DNA of 64,000 nt from Jejuia sp047345485 (lineage in GTDB: Bacteria; Bacteroidota; Bacteroidia; Flavobacteriales; Flavobacteriaceae). The position numbers and the translations under genes are program-made. Below, piece after piece: positions 1 through 7,658 of the stretch (the first letter of the stretch is position 1; each line of letters opens with the position of its first letter). The stretch lies in NCBI RefSeq assembly GCF_047345485.1, contig NZ_JBLFEN010000004.1, positions 124,001-188,000 on the forward strand, read 5' to 3'. Under the pieces are notes generated by a model, which was given only the letters and a program-made list of their open reading frames with translations, did no database searches and was not told where the DNA came from.

Positions 1-483
1 TAGTGCATTATTACTAACTAATTTGGTAACATCTTTAATTTTTGTTGCGCAGTTATTAAATAAAAAGTCATATAAATACCTGCGATTTTCTGGTTTGTAA
101 TTGTCAATTAAGTAGTTAAATAGCTTTTGTTTTTCAGCAGTTGATAAATTTAAAGTTTGTTCTTTTATACTTCTGTTTTGATGTGTGTATGCATTATAAA
201 AATCATCAAAACGATTTAAACCAATTAAATAATTTAGTTTGCCTTGTGCAAATTTTAAAATAAAATTGGGAGCTTCAAAATCATAAACGCCGTAATTAAA
301 TACTAAGTCTATTTTAGTTGTATCATCTTTAATTCTAAAAGCACTATGGCCAAAGGCATCATTTAGTGTGTTGCCAGGGCCTATGGTAAGTACACTAATT
401 TCTGAGTTTTCTGATATCTCCAGCTTTTGTGCAGAAATACATAATGGAATAAATAGTGTAAATAATAATAAAACGTGTCGCAT
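1..483 (-). CDS. DUF4105 (Lnb N-terminal-like) exported protein, 3' part outside window
   Basis: The gene starts at 483 and its 161 codons run open off the left edge, so the C-terminal part is missing. The first 18 or so residues form a signal peptide (MRHVLLLFTLFIPLCISAQ). The following text, with GPGNTLNDAFGHSAFRI, FNYGVYDF and a conserved Asn-Cys (FNNCATKIKD), matches the DUF4105 or Lnb N-terminal periplasmic family, which has a His-Cys arrangement typical of papain-like peptidase folds. The ATG overlaps the stop codon of the upstream PorV/PorQ-like gene (TAATG), so the two are probably translationally coupled. The substrate is unknown. Family assignment is by recognition of the motif pattern only. 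Confidence 0.8.
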   Translation of the reverse strand, partial: MRHVLLLFTLFIPLCISAQKLEISENSEISVLTIGPGNTLNDAFGHSAFRIKDDTTKIDLVFNYGVYDFEAPNFILKFAQGKLNYLIGLNRFDDFYNAYTHQNRSIKEQTLNLSTAEKQKLFNYLIDNYKPENRRYLYDFLFNNCATKIKDVTKLVSNNAL

Positions 484-1580
484 TATCTAAAGATACTAAA
501 ATCAAGTTTTAAAGAAAAAACATTAGAATAGAGTGCTACACTTTGGTCGCCAATATCGGTAAAGGCATAATCTATCTGTACGCCATTATATTTAAAACCC
601 ACTCCAAAACTTGGTTGAAAGGTGAGCTGCTCAGAATTATCAATTTGTAATTCATTTTGAAAGTTACCCATGCCACCACGTAAATACACCATATCTAAAT
701 AACCAAACTCAAAACCAAGTGCAGGATTTACACTAGCAAAAGATGATGAAAACACATCATTGTTTTGTTCAAAACGAACGTTTAAATTTGCTGAAGCTAA
801 AAGTGAATAATCGTAATGAAACGTCATTAATTTAGAAATCCCAATTTGCAGTTTAGGTATGGTAATCTCAGTAGTTTCTGGTAATTCTTGGTTTTGCCCT
901 TCTACAGCATCTCTAATAGTTGCAAACTCATTTTCATCAATAGCCCAAGTATTAAAAGTGGTTGTAATATCTCTTGCCATAACACCAAACTTCCAGTCGT
1001 TTTGTGTTTCAAACTGAATGCCAACATCTAAGCCAAATCCCCATGCGGATGCAAAATCACCTATAATTCGTCTTATTACTTTGGCATTTACACCGTAATT
1101 TAAACCTTGTACAGGGAGTTTACGAGCGTATGAAAACGTAAGGCCATAATCAGCAGTAGAAAATAAACTAATTCTGTCATAATTAATATTACCTTGGTCA
1201 TCAATAAGCTGTGTTGTATTTAAAATATCATCTACCGCAAAACGAATAAGTGAGATACCAATGGCGCTTCTATCATCTATTGGCATAGCAAAAGCGGCAT
1301 AATCATAATTGGCAATATTTGCGAAATAGCTAGAGTGCATCAATGCAAGTTGATTGTCTTCTATATGCACTAATCCAGCAGGATTCCAATATCCAGAATT
1401 TACATCGGCAGAATGAGACGTAACTGCGCTACTCATGCCCAATGCAGCAGCATCCACACCAATATTTAAAAACTCATTAGAGTATTTTCTAACGGTTTGA
1501 CTATAGATGGATAACGTTATTAAGCTTAATAATGCAGTTATGTAATACCTCAATCGCAATTTTTTTACAAAGATGCACAT
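483..1580 (-). CDS. PorV/PorQ-family outer-membrane protein
   Basis: A 365-residue exported protein with a signal peptide ending near residue 28 (SIYSQ). The segment after it, with YSNEFLNIGVDAAALGMS, the Asn-Pro-Ala-Gly motif (YWNPAGLV) and alternating aromatic and polar strands, is characteristic of the PorV/PorQ family (related to UPF0164). These are outer-membrane beta-barrels, some of which shuttle or accept type IX secretion substrates. The closing strands end in Phe-Arg, as expected for a barrel. It precedes and overlaps the DUF4105 gene by one base, indicating a two-gene operon. It is not possible to say from sequence whether this is the core PorV (LptO) or a paralog; the family contains several per genome. 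Confidence 0.82.
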   Translation of the reverse strand: MCIFVKKLRLRYYITALLSLITLSIYSQTVRKYSNEFLNIGVDAAALGMSSAVTSHSADVNSGYWNPAGLVHIEDNQLALMHSSYFANIANYDYAAFAMPIDDRSAIGISLIRFAVDDILNTTQLIDDQGNINYDRISLFSTADYGLTFSYARKLPVQGLNYGVNAKVIRRIIGDFASAWGFGLDVGIQFETQNDWKFGVMARDITTTFNTWAIDENEFATIRDAVEGQNQELPETTEITIPKLQIGISKLMTFHYDYSLLASANLNVRFEQNNDVFSSSFASVNPALGFEFGYLDMVYLRGGMGNFQNELQIDNSEQLTFQPSFGVGFKYNGVQIDYAFTDIGDQSVALYSNVFSLKLDFSIFR

Positions 1581-1747
1581 TATACATTTTCTATCATAAC
1601 ATATAGTTCAGAAAACAAGCTATTGCGCTCTTAAAACTATACTAATTTAGACGAAATGTTACCCTATAAACTACAAATTAGTGTAGATATTGTACTTATG
1701 TTACCTCCAAGTAAAATTGTTTATTATTTTTACCAAAATATTTAGTA

Positions 1748-2500
1748 ATGAAGAGACACATACCTAATGCTATAACACTGCTTAATTTATTATGCGGATG
1801 TATCGCTGCACTATTTGTAGTGCACGGTAATTTTATTGCTGGCGCATTATTTGTGTTTTTAGGTATATTTTTTGACTTTTTTGATGGTTTTGCAGCCCGA
1901 AAACTAAATGTGCAAAGCGAACTTGGGGTACAGCTAGACTCTTTAGCTGATATGGTAACAAGTGGTTTAGTACCTGGTTTAGTGATGTATAAGCTACTAG
2001 AACTTTCGGATGATCGAATTATTAAACACATAGAAAATTCACAGCAATGGACTGAGACTATGCTTTTTGCGGGAATAAAAATATCTATAGTACCACTTCT
2101 AGGTCTATCAATAACGTTAGCTTCTGCCTATAGATTAGCAAAATTTAATATTGATACCGAACAGCAAAACTTTTTTAAAGGGTTGCCAACGCCAGCAAAT
2201 ACCTTGTTAATTATAGCATTACCTTTAATTTTAGAGTATCAAAATAACGACGCTATTAATGCCATTATTTTAAATAAGTGGTTTTTAATAGGGTTAACCA
2301 TTTTTAGCTGTTGGATATTAAATGCTAACGTAAAACTATTTGCTCTTAAATTTAAAGAATATGGTTTTAAAGCAAACGCCATACGCTACATTTTTATCAT
2401 ATTGTGTTTAGTGTTGCTAATTGTGCTTAAGTTTGCGGCTATACCATTACTAATAGTACTTTATATCATCATGTCTATTATAGATAATTCATCAAAATAA
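1748..2500 (+). CDS. pssA: CDP-diacylglycerol-serine O-phosphatidyltransferase
   Basis: A 250-residue integral membrane enzyme with the full CDP-alcohol phosphatidyltransferase signature DG-x2-AR-x8-G-x3-D-x3-D (residues about 46-68, DGFAAR through DSLAD). The opening MKRHIPNAITLLNLLCGC is typical of bacterial type II phosphatidylserine synthases. The enzyme makes phosphatidylserine from CDP-diacylglycerol and serine at the inner membrane, the first step toward phosphatidylethanolamine. The next gene starts 4 bases after its stop, so pssA and the TerC-family gene are probably one transcript. A second, differently built CDP-alcohol transferase lies at 61850-62611. Confidence 0.9.
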   Translation: MKRHIPNAITLLNLLCGCIAALFVVHGNFIAGALFVFLGIFFDFFDGFAARKLNVQSELGVQLDSLADMVTSGLVPGLVMYKLLELSDDRIIKHIENSQQWTETMLFAGIKISIVPLLGLSITLASAYRLAKFNIDTEQQNFFKGLPTPANTLLIIALPLILEYQNNDAINAIILNKWFLIGLTIFSCWILNANVKLFALKFKEYGFKANAIRYIFIILCLVLLIVLKFAAIPLLIVLYIIMSIIDNSSK

Positions 2501-2504
2501 AATT

Positions 2505-3320
2505 ATGTTAGAAATTATTTTTACACTTTTAATGCTTGTGTTATTACAAGCTGTTTTAGGGTTCGATAACCTATTGTACATTTCTTTAGAATCGAAAAAA
2601 GCACCAATAGCAGATCAAAAACGTGTTAGAAAAGTAGGTATTCTTATAGCTATAGGTTTAAGAATTGTGTTGCTATTTGTATTGGTATCCATTATCGACT
2701 TTTTTCAAGAACCTTTTTCTTTTTTAACAGGTGATGTTGAAGATGTAGCAAGTTTTGCATTTAATGGGCATAGCTTAATAGTACTTGCCGGTGGTGGGTT
2801 TATTATTTACACAGCTATAAAGGAAATTTGGCATATGATTGCAAAACACGATTTAAGTGATGCAGTAGGTAATGATGGTAAAGGTTCAAAATCTTCAAAC
2901 GCTGTTATAGCGAGTATTGTACTTATGAATTTGGTGTTTTCTTTTGACTCTATATTGGCAGCAATTGGGCTTACTAACGAAATTGATAATGCTACAACAG
3001 CATTTATTGTAATGGCAATTGCCATTGTTATAAGCGGTTTGTTAATGCTATTTTTAGCAGACAAAATATCAGTGTTTTTGGCAAAAAATAGAATGTATGA
3101 AGTACTTGGACTTTTTATTTTATTTATTGTAGGTATTATGTTGGTAACCGAAGGGGGCCATTTAGCACATTTAAAGTTGTTTGGAAACCCTATAGAGTCT
3201 ATGAGTAAAACAACATTTTACTTTGTAATAGCTATCTTAATAGTTACTGATATTGTACAAGGGCGTTATCAAAAAAAGATATTAAAAGAGCAGGAAGAAG
3301 ATCTTAAAAATAAAAAGTGA
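2505..3320 (+). CDS. TerC-family integral membrane protein
   Basis: A 271-residue protein with about seven hydrophobic segments. The start has LQAVLGFDNLLYI and the mid-region has the paired motif FSFDSILAAIGL, the two conserved Asp-containing helices that define the TerC/Alx family and are thought to line a metal-ion path. Some members export manganese; others are linked with tellurite resistance. The C-terminus is lysine- and glutamate-rich and probably cytoplasmic. It follows pssA by 4 bases. The sequence gives no clue to the transported ion. Confidence 0.88.
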   Translation: MLEIIFTLLMLVLLQAVLGFDNLLYISLESKKAPIADQKRVRKVGILIAIGLRIVLLFVLVSIIDFFQEPFSFLTGDVEDVASFAFNGHSLIVLAGGGFIIYTAIKEIWHMIAKHDLSDAVGNDGKGSKSSNAVIASIVLMNLVFSFDSILAAIGLTNEIDNATTAFIVMAIAIVISGLLMLFLADKISVFLAKNRMYEVLGLFILFIVGIMLVTEGGHLAHLKLFGNPIESMSKTTFYFVIAILIVTDIVQGRYQKKILKEQEEDLKNKK

Positions 3321-3432
3321 TGATGTAGTATTTTACAGGTAAAGCACTGTTTAATCTATCAGTTTTTATATATAAAGCATATTTTTTACATCAAATGCTT
3401 GTTTTGTCACAATAATTTTTTTGATTTCCCAT

Positions 3433-3440
3433 TATATTTG
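3433..3440 (+). promoter_or_regulatory. Candidate -7 promoter element for the GH5 gene
   Basis: TATATTTG matches the Bacteroidota -7 consensus TAnnTTTG exactly and lies 11 bases before the first ATG of the glycosidase. No well-spaced TTG is seen upstream; the nearest TTTTG ends at 3406, a gap of 26. The expected leader would be very short. Confidence 0.4.
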
Positions 3441-3451
3441 TATAAAAAATT

Positions 3452-4585
3452 ATGATTATGAAAAAGATATTTTTATTAGCAGTATTGTGCTGCTCTATGG
3501 TTGTTAACTTTGCTTGTTCTACCTCAGGCGATGAAGAAATAGTAAAAATAGAGCAAGAAGAAGAAGAGGAAGAAGAAGTAGAAGAAGTAGTTGGTGTTAT
3601 ACGAGATATATCACCTTCTGAATTAGTTGCAGATATGGGACCTGGTTGGAATTTGGGTAATGCCTTTGATGTCCGCGACAACGATAAAACTGCATGGGGA
3701 AATCCGCTACCTAGCACTAATCTTGTTGATGCAGTTTATGATAGAGGTTTTAGAACATTAAGATTACCGGTAACATGGGGTTATAATATGGGAGATGCTC
3801 CAGATTATGAAGTGGAAGAAAACTATTTTTCTAGAGTTAGTTCTATTGTAAACCACGCGCTGTCAAAAGGTATGTACGTAATACTTAATGTACATCATGA
3901 CGATAAATGGATAGTTCCTGTACAATCACAGTCTGCGACTACAAGAGATCAATTAGATAAGGTTTGGACGCAAATAGCTAATACCTTTAAAAACCAAAGT
4001 GATTTTTTAATTTTTGAAATGTTGAATGAACCTAGACACAAGGATACTCCAGAAGAATGGAGTGGTGGTACACAGGAAGGTAGAGATGTTTTAAATGATT
4101 ACTATGCTACTATTTTAAGTGCAATTCGCGCTACTGGTGGTAATAATGCTAAGCGTAAAGTTATGATAACGCCGTATGCAGCATCTGTAGTACAAAAAAC
4201 CTGGGATGATCTTATTATCCCTAATGATCCTGATTTAATTATCTCGATACATGCTTATTTCCCGTTTAGATTTGCATTAGATGCTAGCGATCCAGATTGG
4301 GGAACAGATCAAGATAAAGCTGATGTTGATGCATTAATGAATAGAATAGATGCTAATTTTATGTCTAAAGGACTTCCAGTAATAATGGGAGAGTGGGGAA
4401 GTATTGGTATATTAGCTAATGCTACCGAACGTTTTAAGCATGCTGATTATTTTGCAGAGGCTTGTATTGATAAAGGCATTGTACCTGTAGTTTGGGATGA
4501 TGGTGGTGATTTTGGACTTATTAATAGAAGAAATTTTGTTTGGGATTTTCCAACTGTAGCTGATGCTGCAGCTCTTAAAAATTAG
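3452..4585 (+). CDS. Secreted GH5-family endoglucanase-like lipoprotein
   Basis: A 377-residue protein that begins with a lipoprotein signal (hydrophobic stretch then NFAC, Cys near residue 22). An acidic, Glu-rich linker at about residues 28-46 is encoded by a GAA/GAG run, then a single catalytic domain follows. The domain carries GWNLGNAFD near the start, LRLPVTW, VILNVHHDD, the acid/base Glu193 in MLNEPR and the nucleophile Glu314 in MGEWGS, all hallmarks of glycoside hydrolase family 5 clan A. It likely cuts beta-1,4-linked glucan or a related polysaccharide at the cell surface. A second ATG at 3458 is an equally possible start. No SusCD pair or other polysaccharide genes are adjacent, so it is not part of a visible utilization locus. 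Confidence 0.9.
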   Translation: MIMKKIFLLAVLCCSMVVNFACSTSGDEEIVKIEQEEEEEEEVEEVVGVIRDISPSELVADMGPGWNLGNAFDVRDNDKTAWGNPLPSTNLVDAVYDRGFRTLRLPVTWGYNMGDAPDYEVEENYFSRVSSIVNHALSKGMYVILNVHHDDKWIVPVQSQSATTRDQLDKVWTQIANTFKNQSDFLIFEMLNEPRHKDTPEEWSGGTQEGRDVLNDYYATILSAIRATGGNNAKRKVMITPYAASVVQKTWDDLIIPNDPDLIISIHAYFPFRFALDASDPDWGTDQDKADVDALMNRIDANFMSKGLPVIMGEWGSIGILANATERFKHADYFAEACIDKGIVPVVWDDGGDFGLINRRNFVWDFPTVADAAALKN

Positions 4586-4610
4586 AGTTTAATTACTTAT
4601 ATAATACAAC

Positions 4611-4656
4611 AAATCAGGGTGTGGTTAATATAATTAACTATTCCCTGATTTTCTTT
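4611..4656 (+). terminator. Intrinsic terminator after the GH5 gene
   Basis: AAATCAGGG (4611-4619) pairs with CCCTGATTT (4643-4651), and inside it GTTAAT (4624-4629) pairs with ATTAAC (4633-4638). A T-rich run follows on the + strand. The hairpin overlaps the last codons of the convergent lptB gene. Confidence 0.65.
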
Positions 4657-5378
4657 TTACGCAACTCGAAGTTCTGACCTAAATACACTTTACGTACCAT
4701 TTCATCATTTGCGAGATCTTCTGGAATACCGTGTTTTAATATACCACCTTCAAACATTAAATAGGTTCTATCGGTAATGGCTAGCGTTTCTTGTACGTTA
4801 TGATCGGTAATGAGAATACCAATGTTTTTCTTGGTAAGTTGTGCTACTATACGTTGTATGTCTTCTACAGCAACAGGATCTACACCTGCAAAGGGTTCAT
4901 CTAAAAGGATAAAATTAGGGTCGGTTGCTAAGGCACGTGCAATTTCTGTACGACGGCGCTCGCCACCTGATAATAAATCGCCTCTACTTTTACGTATATG
5001 TCCTAAGCTAAACTCCTCAATAAGCGATTCCATTTTCATTAGCTGTTCTTTCTTGCTAAGCTTAGTAAGTTGTAAAACACTTAAAATATTATCTTCTATA
5101 CTTAGTTTTCTAAATACTGATGCCTCTTGTGCTAAATATCCAATACCGTTTTGTGCACGTTTGTACATAGGGTATTTGGTAATTTCGGTATTTTCTAAAT
5201 ATATGTGGCCGCCATTGGGTTTTATTAAGCCCACAATCATGTAGAATGATGTTGTTTTTCCGGCACCATTAGGCCCTAAAAGCCCAACAATTTCCCCTTG
5301 TTTTACTTCAAGAGATACATCTTTTACTACTTTTCGTCCGCTATAGGACTTCATTAAATTTTCAGCGCGTAGAATCAT
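4638..5378 (-). CDS. lptB: LPS export ABC transporter ATP-binding protein LptB
   Basis: A 246-residue cytoplasmic ATPase with Walker A GPNGAGKT at residues 35-42, the LSGGE signature near 138, Walker B FILLDEPFAGVDP near 158 and the switch His in LITDHNV. The wording of the whole protein, including GYLAQEASVFRKL, is that of LptB rather than branched-chain amino acid transporters. It powers the LptFG complex that extracts lipopolysaccharide from the inner membrane. A candidate LptF/LptG-family permease is found at 27927-29003. The C-terminus is basic (LRKKKIRE). It stands alone, convergent with the GH5 gene. Confidence 0.92.
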   Translation of the reverse strand: MILRAENLMKSYSGRKVVKDVSLEVKQGEIVGLLGPNGAGKTTSFYMIVGLIKPNGGHIYLENTEITKYPMYKRAQNGIGYLAQEASVFRKLSIEDNILSVLQLTKLSKKEQLMKMESLIEEFSLGHIRKSRGDLLSGGERRRTEIARALATDPNFILLDEPFAGVDPVAVEDIQRIVAQLTKKNIGILITDHNVQETLAITDRTYLMFEGGILKHGIPEDLANDEMVRKVYLGQNFELRKKKIRE

Positions 5379-5544
5379 AAGTGCAATTACGGAAATTTTA
5401 ATTAATTGAGAAAATTGTTACGGGTGTATAACGTTTAGTTAACTGTTTTTGTTGTTTGTGGTGTAGTTCTGCAATTTATTTTAAGCTTTAATGGCATATA
5501 ACACTTTTGTAAATATGTAATATTTTTAGGTTGAATTACTAACT

Positions 5545-5664
5545 ATGGCAGGTAAACCCGCGCTAGGGATTGCAGAGGAAAGCCCACAGCCCGACGTAGG
5601 AGGTGCGAGGACTTGTAACGTAAAGCCCGACCCTTGTGGTAGCGCCCAAAAAAATGGTGTTTAA
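5545..5664 (+). other. GC-rich structured element with an embedded 39-codon reading frame
   Basis: In 5551-5650, 59 of 100 bases are G or C by hand count, far above the surrounding DNA. GCGCTA at 5560-5565 can pair with TAGCGC at 5640-5645, closing a stem around the element. An ATG frame runs from 5545 to 5664 without a stop and would encode 39 residues starting MAGKPALGIAEESPQ, with codons unlike those of nearby genes. It ends 5 bases before the tatC stop codon. Two readings are possible: a structured non-coding RNA or mobile repeat unit, for which the reading frame is incidental, or a tiny gene. No ribosome-binding context typical of neighbours is seen. I recall similar sequences between genes in other flavobacteria, which favours a dispersed element, but cannot verify this. 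Confidence 0.5.
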
Positions 5665-5669
5665 TGATA

Positions 5670-6488
5670 CTATGCTTTTGCTTTTTTTCGTTGCCCTCTA
5701 ACTACTAGTTTAGAAATGTAAATACTTACTTGGTATAGTACTAAAACGGGTATGGCTACTATAATTTGGCTAGTAATATCTGGTGGTGTTATAATTGCCG
5801 AGAGTATTAAAACGATAACTAATGCGTATTTTCTATATTTTCTAAGAAATTCTGGTGTTACTACCCCAACTTTAGTTAGGAAATATATGATGATGGGCAA
5901 CTCGAATATGATACCAGATGCTAATACTGATGACCTTACTAAGCCTATATAGGAGCTGATATCTATTTGATTATCTACTTTGCTAGAGATACTATAATTT
6001 GCTAAAAAGTTAATGGATAGTGGGCAAATTATGTAGTAACCAAAAAGTACACCTAAGAAAAATAGTAGTGATGATATTACGATAAAGCCGCGTGAATGTT
6101 TACGCTCATTGGCATGCATTGCTGGACTTATAAAGCGCCACAATTCGAAAATTACGTAAGGGAATGCTATGATGAATCCTGCTAAAACGGCTGTCCAAAT
6201 ATCGGCAGAGAATTGTCCTGCCATGGTACGGTTTTGTAAAATTAAGGGTATTTTATCACCACAAAATGAGGTTTCTACGTTTATAAAATTGGCACATTTA
6301 CACAGTAAATCGTAGGTTGGAAAACTCATTTCTAAGGGGGCGAAAATGATTTCATCAAAAATGAATCGGCTAGATATAAATGCCACAGTGCCTATTATTA
6401 CTACTGCTAGTATAATACGTATTAAATGCCAACGTAATTCTTCTAGATGGTCTAAAAACGACATCTCGTTTACAGCTTTTTTTGCCAT
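5670..6488 (-). CDS. tatC: Sec-independent protein translocase subunit TatC
   Basis: A 272-residue protein with six hydrophobic segments. The N-terminal motif FLDHLEELRWHL and the later FELWRFISPAMHANERK stretch are the signature regions of TatC, the subunit that recognises twin-arginine signal peptides. The loop between the first helices is longer than in the E. coli protein, as in other Bacteroidota. Its ATG overlaps the stop codon of the kdsD-like gene (TAATG), so the two are co-transcribed. No tatA or tatB is present in this window. The C-terminus is lysine-rich. Confidence 0.95.
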   Translation of the reverse strand: MAKKAVNEMSFLDHLEELRWHLIRIILAVVIIGTVAFISSRFIFDEIIFAPLEMSFPTYDLLCKCANFINVETSFCGDKIPLILQNRTMAGQFSADIWTAVLAGFIIAFPYVIFELWRFISPAMHANERKHSRGFIVISSLLFFLGVLFGYYIICPLSINFLANYSISSKVDNQIDISSYIGLVRSSVLASGIIFELPIIIYFLTKVGVVTPEFLRKYRKYALVIVLILSAIITPPDITSQIIVAIPVLVLYQVSIYISKLVVRGQRKKAKA

Positions 6489-7453
6489 TATATAATTCCT
6501 TCTTTAACTAAATCGTGTAAATGAATAACACCAGCATATTTGCCATTGTCTTCAACCAATAATTGTGTGATACCAAAGGTTTCCATAAGCTCTTTAGCAT
6601 CAACTGCCATGGCGTTAGGCGAAATTCGCTTTGGGTTTTTACTCATAATATCCTTTGCGGTAAGCGCAGAAAAATCATCAGTTTTACTTAACATTCTACG
6701 TAAATCGCCATCAGTTACCACGCCTAAAATGGTATTATTTTCTACAACTGCGGTAACACCTAGTAATTTTTCGGAAATTTCAACAATAACTTCTTTGATA
6801 CTAGAATTGGGTGTTACTTTAGGTTTTTGGTTTACAGATGATATATCGTTTACTCTTAAGTATAATCTTTTACCTAAAGCACCGCCAGGGTGGTATTTTG
6901 CAAAATCTTTACTAGAAAAGCCTCGTTTTTCAAGCAAACATACCGCAAGTGCATCGCCAATAACTAATTGCGCCGTGGTACTTGTGGTTGGTGCTAAGTT
7001 GTTTGGGCAGGCCTCTTTTTCTACATAAGCATTTAGAACAAAATCTGCTTGCTTACTTAAAAAGGAATCTACATTACCTGTTATTGCTATCATTTTATTT
7101 TTAGCACTTTTTATTAAGGGTACAAGTACTTTAATTTCTGGGGTGTTTCCGCTTTTAGAAATACAGATAACAACATCGTCTTTTAAAATTAACCCTAAAT
7201 CGCCATGAATAGCATCTGCCGCATGCATAAAAATTGCAGGCGTACCCGTAGAGTTTAGTGTTGCTACTATTTTACTAGCAATTATAGCACTTTTTCCAAT
7301 ACCAGTAATAACTACACGTCCTTTAGAGTTAAAAATAAGATCTACAGTATTTGCAAAATTAGCATCAATTAATGTTGATAAATTTAAAATGGCTTTAGCC
7401 TCCATTTCTATGGTTTGTTTTGCCACTTTGATAATACTTGCTTTGCTACTCAA
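6488..7453 (-). CDS. kdsD: KpsF/GutQ-family arabinose-5-phosphate isomerase
   Basis: A 321-residue cytosolic enzyme with an N-terminal SIS sugar-isomerase domain (about 40-190, with VVITGIGKSAIIASKI and ISKSGNTPE) and two CBS domains (about 205-260 and 270-321, the latter ending ITQLLVEDNGKYAGVIHLHDL). This order is diagnostic of the family that converts ribulose-5-phosphate to arabinose-5-phosphate, the first step to Kdo for lipopolysaccharide. The conserved HPGGALGK segment links the domains. It heads an operon with tatC. A possible -7 promoter is seen at 7552-7559. Confidence 0.92.
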   Translation of the reverse strand: MSSKASIIKVAKQTIEMEAKAILNLSTLIDANFANTVDLIFNSKGRVVITGIGKSAIIASKIVATLNSTGTPAIFMHAADAIHGDLGLILKDDVVICISKSGNTPEIKVLVPLIKSAKNKMIAITGNVDSFLSKQADFVLNAYVEKEACPNNLAPTTSTTAQLVIGDALAVCLLEKRGFSSKDFAKYHPGGALGKRLYLRVNDISSVNQKPKVTPNSSIKEVIVEISEKLLGVTAVVENNTILGVVTDGDLRRMLSKTDDFSALTAKDIMSKNPKRISPNAMAVDAKELMETFGITQLLVEDNGKYAGVIHLHDLVKEGII

Positions 7454-7551
7454 AATTTATGTGTTTTTAATGATATTGTGCTCAATTAAAGATTTTGTTA
7501 TCTTTATCGATAGCCAATTTAAAATTTTATCGTAAATTCAAATTTCGTTTA

Positions 7552-7559
7552 CAAAACTA
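7552..7559 (-). promoter_or_regulatory. Candidate -7 element for kdsD-tatC
   Basis: On the minus strand the sequence reads TAGTTTTG, matching TAnnTTTG. It lies about 100 bases before the kdsD start. No clear -33 TTG is found at the right spacing, so confidence is low. Confidence 0.3.
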
Positions 7560-7658
7560 ACGAAAAAAAGAATGAGGGCTCTCTATATATGTTGCTAAAT
7601 TATTAGCTTATAAGGGCAACGTATGATAATTAATTAGTAAATAAATTTTAAAAGTTTT

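Noticed and set aside
3433..3458. Full GH5 promoter with a -33 element
   Set aside because: The nearest TTG-type text is 26 bases away, outside the accepted spacing, so only the -7 part is kept.
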